Shown here: one piece after another, positions 25,805 through 35,826 of the stretch
How the letters are laid out: each line of letters starts with the position of its first letter
How positions within the stretch are numbered: position 1 is the first letter of the stretch
Assembly: GCF_014205135.1 (NCBI RefSeq)
Contig: NZ_JACHMY010000001.1
Coordinates: 3,348,001 to 3,412,000 of the forward strand
Length of the DNA: 64,000 nt
Direction of reading: 5' to 3'
Source of the DNA: Kribbella italica
GTDB lineage: Bacteria > Actinomycetota > Actinomycetes > Propionibacteriales > Kribbellaceae
Translations under genes and position numbers: made by a program
Notes under the pieces: model-generated
Database searches by the model: none
What the model was told of the DNA's origin: nothing
Seen by the model: only the letters and a program-made list of their open reading frames with translations

Positions 25805-25969
25805 GGTGGGCCTGGCGCGTAGGCCGGGGCGGTGGGCCCGGCGCGTAGGCCGGGGCGGTGGGCCCGGCGGGTGGGCCGGGACGGGTGGGCCCCGCGCGTG
25901 GGCCGGGACGGGTGGGCCCGGCGGGTGGGCCGGGACAGGTGGGCCGGGACGGGTGGGCCGGGCGGGTGG
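25805..25969. repeat. 26-27-bp minisatellite abutting the secDF stop codon
   Basis: Units beginning ggtgggc(c/t)... start at 25805, 25831, 25857, 25884, 25911 and 25938, so the period is 26, 26, 27, 27 and 27 bp, with an internal near-half period of 13-14 bp. The text alternates ggtgggcccggcg and cgtaggccgggg-like halves. The non-triplet period breaks every frame, so it does not code. The last partial unit runs into the secDF stop codon at 25970. Confidence 0.9.
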
Positions 25970-28270
25970 CTAGACGACCGCGCCGCGGTCGGGTTCGCTG
26001 TCTCGGTCTCGTTGGGTGCGTTTGGGGCGGGGCGGCGGGGCTGGGTAGCGCTTTTCCAGCTCGACCAGGAGGGGGGCTGCCGTCAGGTTGGACGAGTAGG
26101 TGCCGACCAGGATGCCCAGGAGGAGGGCGAGGGCGAAGTCGCCGAGGGAGTCTCCGCCCAGGAACAGCAATGCCGCCAGGATGAAGAGCGTGGAGATACC
26201 TGTGTTGATGGTTCTGGGGAGGACGTTGATGATCGCGGTGTCCACGACCGGGCCCAGGGACTCGGTGGAGCGGGCGTTGCGGGTTTCCCGGATGCGGTCG
26301 AAGACGACGACGGAGTCGTTCACCGTGTAGCCGATGATGGTGAGCATGGCGGCCAGGAAGATGCCGTCGACCGGTTTGCCTGTCCAGGCGAAGACTCCGA
26401 CCACCACCGCCACGTTCTGGAGCAGGGCCAGTACGGCGCCGGCGCCGAAGGTCCAGCGGAAGCGGATGGCCAGGTAGGCCAGCTGGGCGAGCAGCGCGAC
26501 GCCGAGGGCGATCAGCGCCTTGTTGCGGAGCTCGGTGCCCAGCGACGGGCCGATGCTCTCGTTGCGGATGAGCTCGGTGCCGCCGCCGACGCGGGAGATC
26601 GATTCGCGGATCTTCTCCGCCTCGTCGTCGGTGATCGTGGCGGTCCGGACGGTGATGTCGTCGGTCCCCGAGGACTGGACGACGGCGTTCGGGTAGCCGG
26701 CCTCGGCGACCGCGGCGCGGGCCTGGTCGGGCGTGATCTGCTGAGCGGTGCTGACTTCCAGCAGGCGGCCACCGGTGAACTCGATGCCCAGGTTGAGCCC
26801 TCGCAGAGCGACTCCCGCGACGCTGATCACGATCGCGACGACGGTGATCAGCAGCCAGCGGCGGGTGTGGTTCATCAGCGCCGGGCGCTTCTCCTCGAGC
26901 CACGTCCGGACCCGGCCGTGCCCGGCGATCCCGCTCAGCGCGGGCCGGTCGAGCACGAACTTGCGCGACACCACGAACTCGGCGAACACCCGGGTGACGA
27001 CGAGGGCGGACAGCATCGACGCGATCACACCGATCGACAGCGTGACACCGAAGCCTCGCACCGGCCCCGCGGCCAGGAAGAACAACAGGCCGGCCGCCAG
27101 CAGTGTCGTGATGTTGGAGTCGGCGATCGCGGACAGCGCGTTCTGGAAACCGCTGCGCAGCGAGCGCCGCAGTCCGTCGGTCCGCCCGCCGATGAAGTCT
27201 TCTCTGGCACGTTCGAAGACCAGGACGTTCGCGTCCACCGCCATACCGATCGCGAGCACGAAGCCCGCCAGACCGGGCAAGGTCAGGGTCGCGCCGATCA
27301 CCGTCAGGGCGGCGTACGACATGCCGGCGTACGTGACCAGGCCGATCACGGCCATCAGGCCGACCAGCCGGTAGACGAACACGATGAAGATCGCGGTCAA
27401 TGCGACGCCGATGATGCCGGCCATCGCGCTGGCCTGGATCGCGTCCTTGCCCAGCGACGGGCCGACGACCCGCTGATCGATCGGCTCCACCGGTAGTGGC
27501 AGCGCGCCGCCGGAGATCAGCGCGGACAGGTCCTTGGCCTCGGTCTCGCCGAAGTTGCCGGTGATGGTGCTGTTGCTCTCGGGCAGGCCGATGTTGCACA
27601 GCTGGGTGCCGCCGTTGGGATCGACCTGCGGCGCGGTCAGCACCTCGTTGTCGAGCACGATCGCGATCAGCCGGCCCGGCGCACCGGCCGGCTGGCAGGC
27701 GGCCTTGCCGGTGATCTGCGACCAGATCTTCCCGCCGCCGTCCTTGAAGTTCAGCTGCACGATCCAGCCGGCCGCCACCTGCTGGGCGTCGAGCACGGCC
27801 TCCGCGCCGCTGACCTTGTCACCGGTCATCGCGGGCTTGCCCAGCTTCAGGACACCGCCGCCACCCTCGTTCGGCAGGTAGAGATCACCGGCGGCCGGCT
27901 TGGCCGGCTTCGCCGCGACCTGGTCGAGCACCTCGTGGAAGCTCAGCTGCGCGGTCTTGCCGATCACCTTCGCGGCCTCGCGCGGATCCTGTACGCCGGG
28001 AAGCTCGACGATGATCCGGTTCTCACCCTGCCGGGTGACGCTCGGTTCGGCGACGCCCAGCGCGTCGATCCGCCGGCGCAGCACCTCCAGCGCCTTGTCG
28101 GTGTTCTCCGCGTTGGCCTTGGCCGTCGGGGAGTCGCTGGTCTGCAGGACGATCTGGGTGCCACCCCGCAGGTCCAGGCCGAGCTCCGGCTTCGCGGTCA
28201 GGACGGTGTACGTCGAGCCTGCGAGGACAAGGAACGCGAACAACGCGCGGACCAGGGACGACCGGTTCAC
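25970..28270 (-). CDS. secDF: SecDF fusion protein (accessory protein-export subunits SecD and SecF)
   Basis: A 766-residue inner-membrane protein that uses the proton gradient to help pull secreted proteins across after SecYEG. The SecD half has the first helix (ALFAFLVLAGSTYTVL), a large extracytoplasmic P1 domain with GLDLRGGTQIVLQ and five more helices. The SecF half begins near LGIEFTGGRLLEV and ends with NDSVVVFDRIRETR and a further helix bundle. GTG 28270 is the start because GGAGG lies upstream at the right spacing; the frame continues 31 codons earlier without one. Actinomycetes usually carry separate secD and secF near ruvB, so this fused form is probably a second copy, possibly tied to the secreted proteases next door. 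Confidence 0.93.
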   Translation of the reverse strand: MNRSSLVRALFAFLVLAGSTYTVLTAKPELGLDLRGGTQIVLQTSDSPTAKANAENTDKALEVLRRRIDALGVAEPSVTRQGENRIIVELPGVQDPREAAKVIGKTAQLSFHEVLDQVAAKPAKPAAGDLYLPNEGGGGVLKLGKPAMTGDKVSGAEAVLDAQQVAAGWIVQLNFKDGGGKIWSQITGKAACQPAGAPGRLIAIVLDNEVLTAPQVDPNGGTQLCNIGLPESNSTITGNFGETEAKDLSALISGGALPLPVEPIDQRVVGPSLGKDAIQASAMAGIIGVALTAIFIVFVYRLVGLMAVIGLVTYAGMSYAALTVIGATLTLPGLAGFVLAIGMAVDANVLVFERAREDFIGGRTDGLRRSLRSGFQNALSAIADSNITTLLAAGLLFFLAAGPVRGFGVTLSIGVIASMLSALVVTRVFAEFVVSRKFVLDRPALSGIAGHGRVRTWLEEKRPALMNHTRRWLLITVVAIVISVAGVALRGLNLGIEFTGGRLLEVSTAQQITPDQARAAVAEAGYPNAVVQSSGTDDITVRTATITDDEAEKIRESISRVGGGTELIRNESIGPSLGTELRNKALIALGVALLAQLAYLAIRFRWTFGAGAVLALLQNVAVVVGVFAWTGKPVDGIFLAAMLTIIGYTVNDSVVVFDRIRETRNARSTESLGPVVDTAIINVLPRTINTGISTLFILAALLFLGGDSLGDFALALLLGILVGTYSSNLTAAPLLVELEKRYPAPPPRPKRTQRDRDSEPDRGAVV

Positions 28271-28457
28271 TACGAGCCTCCGGGAGATGGGCACCCTGGT
28301 ACGGGTGTCGTGACGCAGAGCAGACCACGGAACGTGGAACGCACAGTGTACGGAGACGACCAAGTCGACGGCCAGAAAGCATTCGTGGCCGATTCAACGT
28401 TGCAGACAACGGAAAACGGCCACCCAGTGCCATGGCATCAGCGGGCACCAGAACTGA

Positions 28458-28487
28458 TTGACGCGTCAGGTGAGCGCGTCCTAACTT
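28458..28487 (+). promoter_or_regulatory. Candidate promoter of the subtilase gene
   Basis: TTGACG (28458-28463) and TAACTT (28482-28487) with an 18-bp spacer, about 90 bp before the subtilase start codon. It lies in the 308-bp divergent region 28271-28578, in which I see nothing else apart from the expected secDF promoter on the other strand. Confidence 0.5.
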
Positions 28488-28578
28488 CTCCTCTCACCAC
28501 TCGCTCCGTAACCGCTCCAGGACCGAGTGTGATCACCCCTCCGCCCCGGTGGGTGACCGAGTTCCCCGAGGAGGAACC

Positions 28579-29760
<1,182 letters not shown>

Positions 29761-29772
29761 GCAACTGAGTCA

Positions 29773-29811
29773 GCCGCCGTACCGTGCTGCCACCACAGCC
29801 GGTACGGCGGC
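29773..29811. terminator. Stem-loop between the subtilase and response-regulator genes
   Basis: Perfect 11-bp stem: gccgccgtacc (29773-29783) and ggtacggcggc (29801-29811). An inner gctg/cagc pair shortens the 17-base loop. It lies between two convergent stops and could work in both directions. Confidence 0.75.
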
Positions 29812-29814
29812 GCT

Positions 29815-30450
29815 TCACTCCTGGATGTCGATGCCGTGCTCGATCGCGTACCGGACCAGCTCGGCCCGGTTGTGCAGCTGCAGCTTGCGCAGGGTGTTCT
29901 GTACGTGGTTCTCGACGGTCCGGTGCGAGAGCACCAGCCGCAGCGCGATCTGCTTGGCGGTCAGCCCGCGGGCCACCAGCCGCAGCACCTCGGTCTCCCG
30001 ATCGGTCAGGTGCGGAACCTCCGGCCCCGCCCCGAGCCGCCGGTACTCCCCCAGCAGCAACCCGGCCAGTCCGGCCGTGAAGACCGCGTCGCCTTCGGCA
30101 GTACGCCGTACGGCGTCGTCGAACTCGTCCAGGGACGCCGACTTCACCAGGTAGCCCGAGGCGCCGTTCTTCACCGCGGCCAGGACGTCGGTCTGCTCGG
30201 CGCTCGCCGACAGCACCAGAACCCGGGTGTCCGGCAGCGCGCTGGTGATCTCCCGGGTCGCGTCCACCCCCGAACCGTCGCCGAGCTGCAGGTCCATCAC
30301 CACCACGTCGGGCCGGGTCGCCAGCGCGATCTTCACCGCCGACGGTACGTCGGACGCCGTCGCGCACACGTCGTACCCGCGGCTGCCCAGGTCGCGCGCG
30401 ACCCCCTCGCGCCACATCGGGTGGTCGTCAACGATCATCACTCGGGTCAT
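29815..30450 (-). CDS. NarL/LuxR-type response regulator
   Basis: A 211-residue two-component regulator. The receiver domain has acidic residues in IVDDHPM, the phosphorylation site D53 (VVMDLQLGDG) and the conserved lysine in YLVKSAS. The C-terminal LuxR helix-turn-helix reads LTDRETEVLRLVARGLTAKQIA followed by SHRTVENHVQNTL. The ATG 30450 overlaps the histidine kinase stop by 4 bp, so the pair is co-translated and cognate. The frame runs on upstream through the kinase gene, but only the part from MTRVMIVDDH has the family fold. Target genes are unknown; the adjacent protease genes are possible targets. Confidence 0.94.
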   Translation of the reverse strand: MTRVMIVDDHPMWREGVARDLGSRGYDVCATASDVPSAVKIALATRPDVVVMDLQLGDGSGVDATREITSALPDTRVLVLSASAEQTDVLAAVKNGASGYLVKSASLDEFDDAVRRTAEGDAVFTAGLAGLLLGEYRRLGAGPEVPHLTDRETEVLRLVARGLTAKQIALRLVLSHRTVENHVQNTLRKLQLHNRAELVRYAIEHGIDIQE

Positions 30451-31568
30451 CTCGTCACCGTCATCTCCCACTCGGTTCCTTCGCCAGGTGCCGTCCGGAC
30501 CGTGACGCTGCCGCCCAGGTCCGTGATCCGGCCCCGGATCGACTGGCTGACCCCCAGGTGCCCGTCGGAGCGCGCCGCGTCGAGCCGGTCCTGGGTCGTC
30601 CCGGCTCCATCGTCGCGGACCGACACCAGGACGTCGGCACCGAGGTCCTCGACCACGACCCACGACCGGGCATCCGGCCCGGCGTGCTTCAGCACGTTGC
30701 TCAGGGCTTCCTTGACCGCGGCAACGAGTTCGTTGACCACGCCGACCGGCAGCACGACCGGCACCGCCGGTACGACGACGTCGACCCGGGTCGTGGCCAG
30801 CGGCAACAACGCGCTGCACAGGTCGATCTGGCCCTGCCGCTCCCGCACCGGCCGGGACGCCATCAGCGAGCGCAACGCGACCTCCTGCTCGGCCGCCAGC
30901 GACGCCAGCTCGACCGCCTCGCCACCGATCGCCGTACCGCGACGCTGAACCTGCGCGAGCACCTGCAGTACGCCGTCGTGGATCGACCGGCTGAGCCGCA
31001 ACCGTTCCGCGGCCGCGCTCTCGGCGGCGATGGCCTCGCGCAACCTCACGGTGGCGCGGCGCATCGTGGTGGCGGCGTACCCGACGACCAGGCCGGCGAC
31101 CAGCAGCAGCTGCACGTTGGCGAGGATCTTGGACACGTTCTCCAGGCCACGCAGCGAAAGCAGCGCGAGACTCACCGTGACCGCGCCGGCCAGTCCCCCG
31201 TCGCGGCCGCGGGAGATCGCCAGTGCGATCACCGGCCCGGCGACCCAGACCGACGTCAGTACGGACGCGCCGGCGCGGATGTCGAGCAGCGGCTGGGCGA
31301 GCAGCGTCGCGTACATGCAGGCCACCGTCACGACCAGGTCCACGAACGCGAAGCGGGTGTTGCGGCGGCCCCAGTGCCGGCTGTAGCCGATCGAGGCAAC
31401 GATCGTCCAGACGCCCATGATCGCCAGCTGCAGCACCGCGCCGTACGGGCGGACGATGCCGTCCCAGCGCACCCAGACGCCGAAGCAGGCGAACCCGAAG
31501 GTGATCACCCGGAACACGACCAGGGCGCGCCACAACGGCAGCAGCAGGTCGGCCCGGTCGGAGTCCAT
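30447..31568 (-). CDS. Membrane sensor histidine kinase (HisKA_3 type)
   Basis: A 373-residue sensor kinase. The N-terminal half has about five or six hydrophobic segments between residues 15 and 170 and no large extracytoplasmic domain, so it may sense membrane or intramembrane signals. The phosphoacceptor is H197 in LSRSIHDGVLQVL. The ATPase domain carries VRDDGAG and a C-terminal GGSVTVRTAPGEGTEW. A variant N-box (VVAAVKEALSNVLKHA) is visible. ATG 31568 and GTG 31574 are both possible starts; neither has a good ribosome site. It is coupled to the downstream response regulator. Confidence 0.92.
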   Translation of the reverse strand: MDSDRADLLLPLWRALVVFRVITFGFACFGVWVRWDGIVRPYGAVLQLAIMGVWTIVASIGYSRHWGRRNTRFAFVDLVVTVACMYATLLAQPLLDIRAGASVLTSVWVAGPVIALAISRGRDGGLAGAVTVSLALLSLRGLENVSKILANVQLLLVAGLVVGYAATTMRRATVRLREAIAAESAAAERLRLSRSIHDGVLQVLAQVQRRGTAIGGEAVELASLAAEQEVALRSLMASRPVRERQGQIDLCSALLPLATTRVDVVVPAVPVVLPVGVVNELVAAVKEALSNVLKHAGPDARSWVVVEDLGADVLVSVRDDGAGTTQDRLDAARSDGHLGVSQSIRGRITDLGGSVTVRTAPGEGTEWEMTVTR

Positions 31569-31816
31569 CCGCACAGTCTGCCAACGACCGAGGCCGCGAC
31601 GCTGCGTCGTCGTACTCCAGTGCGTTGAGTGGTATTACCCCTTGCGCCCGCGCAGGATTCCCCGCAGGAATCCGGAAATTTGATCAGAACCACTTCAGCA
31701 TCGCGACTTTTCCCCGTACTCTCGCGCAGAAGTTCCACGCTCGGGGGAGCACGTGGTCACGCTGCGTCAAGTCACAAACGTCGCGTAGCGGACCTTTCAC
31801 ACGCAGGAGGGGTATC

Positions 31817-34192
31817 GTGCGCAAAGTATCTGCCGGGCTGTTCAGCCTGGCCCTGGCGGCGACGATCGGACTGAGCTTCGCCCAGTCCGGGACCGCCGCA
31901 TCGCCCCAGGAGGGCCCGCCCGTCGCTGCCAACGAGCAGTCGACGTCCGACGAACTGCCCAGCCCGCTCGAGGACAAGCGCCGCGAGCTGCGCCAGGAAG
32001 CGCTCACCAAGGTACTCAACGGTTCGGCCAAGGCCGAGAAGCGCGGCGCCAGCACCGTCGTCAAGCTGGGCCAGAAGACCGCGGCCGCCAAGGGTATCGA
32101 GGGTCAGCGGGCCAAGGGCTCCAAGGCCAAGGTCGACCAGTACGTCGAGCTGGGCCGGGAGAAGACCGACCGGATCTTCGTCGTGCTCGCCGAGTTCGGC
32201 AACGAGCGGCACCCGAACTACCCGGACCAGGACACCGACCCCAACACCCCTGGGCCGCAGCGCTTCAACGGACCGCTGCGCAACGAGATCCCGGAACCGG
32301 ACCGCGCGGTCGACAACTCGACCGTCTGGCAGCCGGACTACAACCGCAAGCACTTCCAGGACCTGTACTTCGGTTCCGGCAACTCGGTGAAGAAGTACTA
32401 CGAGAAGCAGTCCTCGGGCCGCTACTCGGTCGCCGGTACCGTCACCGACTGGGTGAAGGTCAAGTACAACGAGGCCCGCTACGGCCGGTCCAACGGTTAC
32501 CCGTGCACCGGCAACGTCTGCAACAACACCTGGGCACTGGTCCAGGACTCGGTGAACCAGTGGGTCACCGACCAGAAGGCGGCCGGCCGCACCACGGCGC
32601 AGATCAAGGCCGAGCTGAAGACGTTCGACCAGTGGGACCGTTACGACTTCGACGGTGACGGCAACTTCAACGAGCCCGACGGCTACATCGACCACTTCCA
32701 GGTCGTGCACGCCGGCGGCGACCAGGCCGACGGCGATCCGTACCAGGCCGAGGACGCGATCTGGTCGCACCGCTGGTACGTCGGCCAGGCCGGCGGCCCG
32801 GCCAACAACCCGGCCGGCGGCGCGCAGCTGGGTGACACCGGCTTCTACGTCGGCGACTACACGATCCAGCCGGAGAACGGCGGGATCAGCGTCTTCGCCC
32901 ACGAGTACGGCCACGACCTCGGTCTGCCGGACCTCTACGACACCTCCGGCCCGGCGATCGAGAACGGCGTCAACTGGTGGTCGATCATGGCGCAGAGCCG
33001 GGTCAGCAAGCCCAGTGACGGCGGCATCGGCGAGCAGGCGGCCGACTTCGGCGCCTGGGAGAAGCTGCAGCTGGGCTGGCTGGACTACGAGATCGTGAAG
33101 GCCGGTCAGAACAAGACCGTCGACCTCGGCCCGCACGAGTACAACTCGGCCAAGGCCCAGGGCCTGGTCGTGTCGCTGCCGAAGAAGTCGGTCACCACAC
33201 CGCTGCAGCCGCCGACGGCGGGGACCAAGTCGTGGTGGAGCGGCAAGGGTGGCGACTTCAACCGCACCATGAGCCGTCAGGTCACCCTGCCGGCGGGCGC
33301 GGCGTCGCTCACCTTCAAGGCGAACTGGCAGATCGAGGACTGCGACACCACGGCGTGCGACTACGCCTACGTCGAGGTCAACGACGGCACCGGCTACAAG
33401 CCGATCGCCGGCAACATCACCAAGGCGGCCGAGGGCAACGGTATCGACGGCGAGAGCGGCGGCTGGGTTCCGGCCACCTTCGACCTGTCGGCCTACGCCG
33501 GCAAGACGATCGGCCTGCAGTTCCGTTACAGCACCGACGCCAACACCGGCGGCTACGGCTTCTTCGCCGACGAGGTCAAGGTGACCAGCGGGGCGACCAC
33601 CGTCGTCGACTCGGGCGCCGAGGCGTCGCCGGAGGGCTGGACGCTGAACGGCTTCAGCGCGGTCGGTTCGACGATCACCACCCTGTACGACAACTACTAC
33701 CTCGCGTCGCACCTCAACTACACGTCGTACGACGCGAACCTGAAGACCGGTCCGTACAACTTCGGCTTCGGTCCCGCCCTGCCCGACAAGGTCGAGCACT
33801 TCCCGTACCAGGACGGCCTGCTGATCTCGTACTGGGACAGCTCGCAGGGCGACAACAACGTCAACCAGCACCCGGGTGAGGGCCTGATCCTGCCGATCGA
33901 CTCGCACCCGGACCCGATCAACCGTCTGGACGGCCAGATCTGGCGTCCGCGGGTCGCCGGGTACGACGCTCCGTTCGGGCTGGAGAAGGCGGACTCGTTC
34001 ACGCTGCACGTGAACGGCAACCCCAGTTACATCCGCGGTCAGAACGGCGTCAAGACGTTCAACGACAGCAAGTCGTACTGGAGCGCCGAGCAGCCGCAGA
34101 ACAGCGTGAAGGTGCCGAACAACAAGGTGAACATCACCGTGGTGTCGCGCACGGGCACGACCATGAAGGTCAAGGTGTCGGCGCGCAACTGA
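31817..34192 (+). CDS. Secreted M6-family metalloprotease (immune inhibitor A type)
   Basis: A 791-residue extracellular zinc protease. The signal peptide is VRKVSAGLFSLALAATIGLSF, followed by a charged pro-region. The catalytic motif is HEYGH at residues 362-366 (FAHEYGHDLGLPDLYD), where the third zinc ligand is expected in the downstream part. A jelly-roll/MAM-like domain with NGTGYKPIAGN and GLQFRYSTDANTGG follows from about residue 480. GTG 31817 is the start, with AGGAGGGG just upstream; the open frame extends further but lacks a signal peptide. InhA-like enzymes degrade host or environmental proteins, here probably for nutrition. Confidence 0.94.
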   Translation: MRKVSAGLFSLALAATIGLSFAQSGTAASPQEGPPVAANEQSTSDELPSPLEDKRRELRQEALTKVLNGSAKAEKRGASTVVKLGQKTAAAKGIEGQRAKGSKAKVDQYVELGREKTDRIFVVLAEFGNERHPNYPDQDTDPNTPGPQRFNGPLRNEIPEPDRAVDNSTVWQPDYNRKHFQDLYFGSGNSVKKYYEKQSSGRYSVAGTVTDWVKVKYNEARYGRSNGYPCTGNVCNNTWALVQDSVNQWVTDQKAAGRTTAQIKAELKTFDQWDRYDFDGDGNFNEPDGYIDHFQVVHAGGDQADGDPYQAEDAIWSHRWYVGQAGGPANNPAGGAQLGDTGFYVGDYTIQPENGGISVFAHEYGHDLGLPDLYDTSGPAIENGVNWWSIMAQSRVSKPSDGGIGEQAADFGAWEKLQLGWLDYEIVKAGQNKTVDLGPHEYNSAKAQGLVVSLPKKSVTTPLQPPTAGTKSWWSGKGGDFNRTMSRQVTLPAGAASLTFKANWQIEDCDTTACDYAYVEVNDGTGYKPIAGNITKAAEGNGIDGESGGWVPATFDLSAYAGKTIGLQFRYSTDANTGGYGFFADEVKVTSGATTVVDSGAEASPEGWTLNGFSAVGSTITTLYDNYYLASHLNYTSYDANLKTGPYNFGFGPALPDKVEHFPYQDGLLISYWDSSQGDNNVNQHPGEGLILPIDSHPDPINRLDGQIWRPRVAGYDAPFGLEKADSFTLHVNGNPSYIRGQNGVKTFNDSKSYWSAEQPQNSVKVPNNKVNITVVSRTGTTMKVKVSARN

Positions 34193-34207
34193 TGCGCTGA
34201 CAACGCG

Positions 34208-34237
34208 AAAGGCCCCCGGATTCTTCCGGGGGCCTTT
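34208..34237 (+). terminator. Strong rho-independent terminator
   Basis: Perfect 13-bp stem: aaaggcccccgga (34208-34220), loop ttct, tccgggggccttt (34225-34237), with the T-run completing ccttttgctt. It ends the M6 protease transcript and, read in reverse, the leftward hflX transcript whose stop is 13 bp away. Confidence 0.92.
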
Positions 34238-34249
34238 TGCTTGTGCTGG

Positions 34250-35743
34250 TTAGATCGCGGCCACCTGGTACGGCGCCAGCTCGCCCGCGAGCTGCGGGTG
34301 CACCCGCGCCGTCAGCCGGGTCCCGTCGCCGGTGTGCTCCAGGGTGTCGACAGCACCCTCGGAGTGCACCCGCGAGACCAGGTCGCCCCGGTCGTAGGGC
34401 AGCAGCGCGTCGACCGTGATGTGCGGCTGCGGCAGCGACGCCTCGACCAGCGCCTTCAGCTTGTCGATGCCCTCGCCGGTCCGGGCCGAGACCACGACCG
34501 CACCGGTCTCACGGTGCAGGATCGGGGCCAGCGCCAGCTGGTCGGCCAGGTCGCCCTTGTTGATCACGATGATCTCGGGGACGTCGACCGCCCCGATCTC
34601 GGTGAGCACCTCGCGGACGGCGTGGATCTGGGCCATCGGGTCCGGATGGGACCCGTCGACCACGTGCAGCAGCAGGTCGGCGTCGGCGACCTCCTCCAGC
34701 GTCGAGCGGAACGCCTCGACGATGTCGTGCGGCAGGTGCCGGACGAACCCGACGGTGTCGGTGAAGGTGTAGACCCGGCCGTCGGACGTGGTGGTCCGCC
34801 GGGTGGTCGGGTCCAGGGTCGCGAACAGCGCGTTCTCGACCAGGACGCCCGCGCCGGTGATCGCGTTCAGCAGCGAGGACTTGCCGGCGTTGGTGTAGCC
34901 GGCGATCGCCACCGACGGCACCGAGTGCCGGCGGCGCTCCTGGCGCATCGTCGAGCGGGTGGTCTTCATCTCCTTGAGCTCGCGGCGCAGCTTGGAGATC
35001 TTGGTGTTGATCCGGCGCCGGTCGGTCTCGATCTTGGTCTCACCGGGACCACGACCACCGATACCGCCACCGGCCGCACCGACGCGGCCACCGGCCTGAC
35101 GGGACAGGTTGCCACCCCAACCACGCAGGCGCTGCTTCATGTACTGCAGCTGGGCCAGCTCGACCTGGGCCTTGCCTTCCTTGCTCTTCGCGTGCTGGGC
35201 GAAGATGTCCAGGATCAGCGCGGTCCGGTCGACCACCTTGACCTTGAGCTTGTCCTCCAGGTTGCGTAGCTGCGCGGGGGCCAGCTCGCCGTCGGCGATC
35301 ACCGTGTCGGCGCCCAGGGCGGCGACCAGGTTGCGCAGGTCGGCCACCTTGCCGGACCCGATGAAGGTCGCGGCGTCGGGCTTCTTGCGGCGCTGGATCA
35401 CGCCGTCCAGGACCTCGGACCCCGCGGTCTCGGCGAGCAGCTTCAGCTCGGCCAGCGAGTTCTCGGCGTCCTCGGCGCTGCCTTCGGTCCACACCCCGAC
35501 CAGCAGCACGCGCTCCAGCAGGAGCTTGCGGTACTCGACCTCGCTGATGTCGGTCAGCTCGGTCGACATCCCCACCACGCGCCGCAGCGCCTGGCGTTCC
35601 TCGAGCTCCAGGCCTTCGACGCCCGGTCCCTCGGTCTCGTTGCCGTAACCCGACGAAGTGTCCTCGTCGTCGAGCGCGTCGTCCTGCGTCAGGTCGAGGT
35701 CGACGTCGTTGATCTCTTCGTATGCGTTCGAATGGGTCGTCAT
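34250..35743 (-). CDS. hflX: Ribosome-associated GTPase HflX
   Basis: Binds the 50S subunit and splits or rescues stalled ribosomes, notably after stress. The protein is 497 residues. An N-terminal glycine-rich/helical domain (with GSGKVADLRNLV and QLQYMKQRLRGWGGNLSRQ) precedes the GTPase domain: G1 GYTNAGKSSL, G2/G3 region DTVGFVRHLP and G4 NKGD. The acidic N-terminal extension (TTHSNAYEEINDVDLDLTQDD) is longer than in most bacteria but usual for actinomycetes. ATG 35743 is preceded by GGAAGG; upstream frame continuation is spurious. dapF lies just upstream in the same direction, the common hflX-dapF-miaA neighbourhood. Confidence 0.97.
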   Translation of the reverse strand: MTTHSNAYEEINDVDLDLTQDDALDDEDTSSGYGNETEGPGVEGLELEERQALRRVVGMSTELTDISEVEYRKLLLERVLLVGVWTEGSAEDAENSLAELKLLAETAGSEVLDGVIQRRKKPDAATFIGSGKVADLRNLVAALGADTVIADGELAPAQLRNLEDKLKVKVVDRTALILDIFAQHAKSKEGKAQVELAQLQYMKQRLRGWGGNLSRQAGGRVGAAGGGIGGRGPGETKIETDRRRINTKISKLRRELKEMKTTRSTMRQERRRHSVPSVAIAGYTNAGKSSLLNAITGAGVLVENALFATLDPTTRRTTTSDGRVYTFTDTVGFVRHLPHDIVEAFRSTLEEVADADLLLHVVDGSHPDPMAQIHAVREVLTEIGAVDVPEIIVINKGDLADQLALAPILHRETGAVVVSARTGEGIDKLKALVEASLPQPHITVDALLPYDRGDLVSRVHSEGAVDTLEHTGDGTRLTARVHPQLAGELAPYQVAAI

Positions 35744-35826
35744 ATACCTTCCATCGTGGCACGCATCACCCGTACGGGCGACCCGATTACTACTGTCAAC
35801 GACCCGGTCACCCGGTGAATTCCCGC

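Noticed and set aside
25805..25969. Coding potential of the 26-27-bp minisatellite
   Set aside because: The period is not a multiple of three, so any frame changes at each unit.
29815..31584. 589-codon frame combining kinase-overlapping sequence with the response regulator
   Set aside because: Upstream part is the histidine kinase gene in another frame; the regulator begins at ATG 30450 with a 4-bp overlap.
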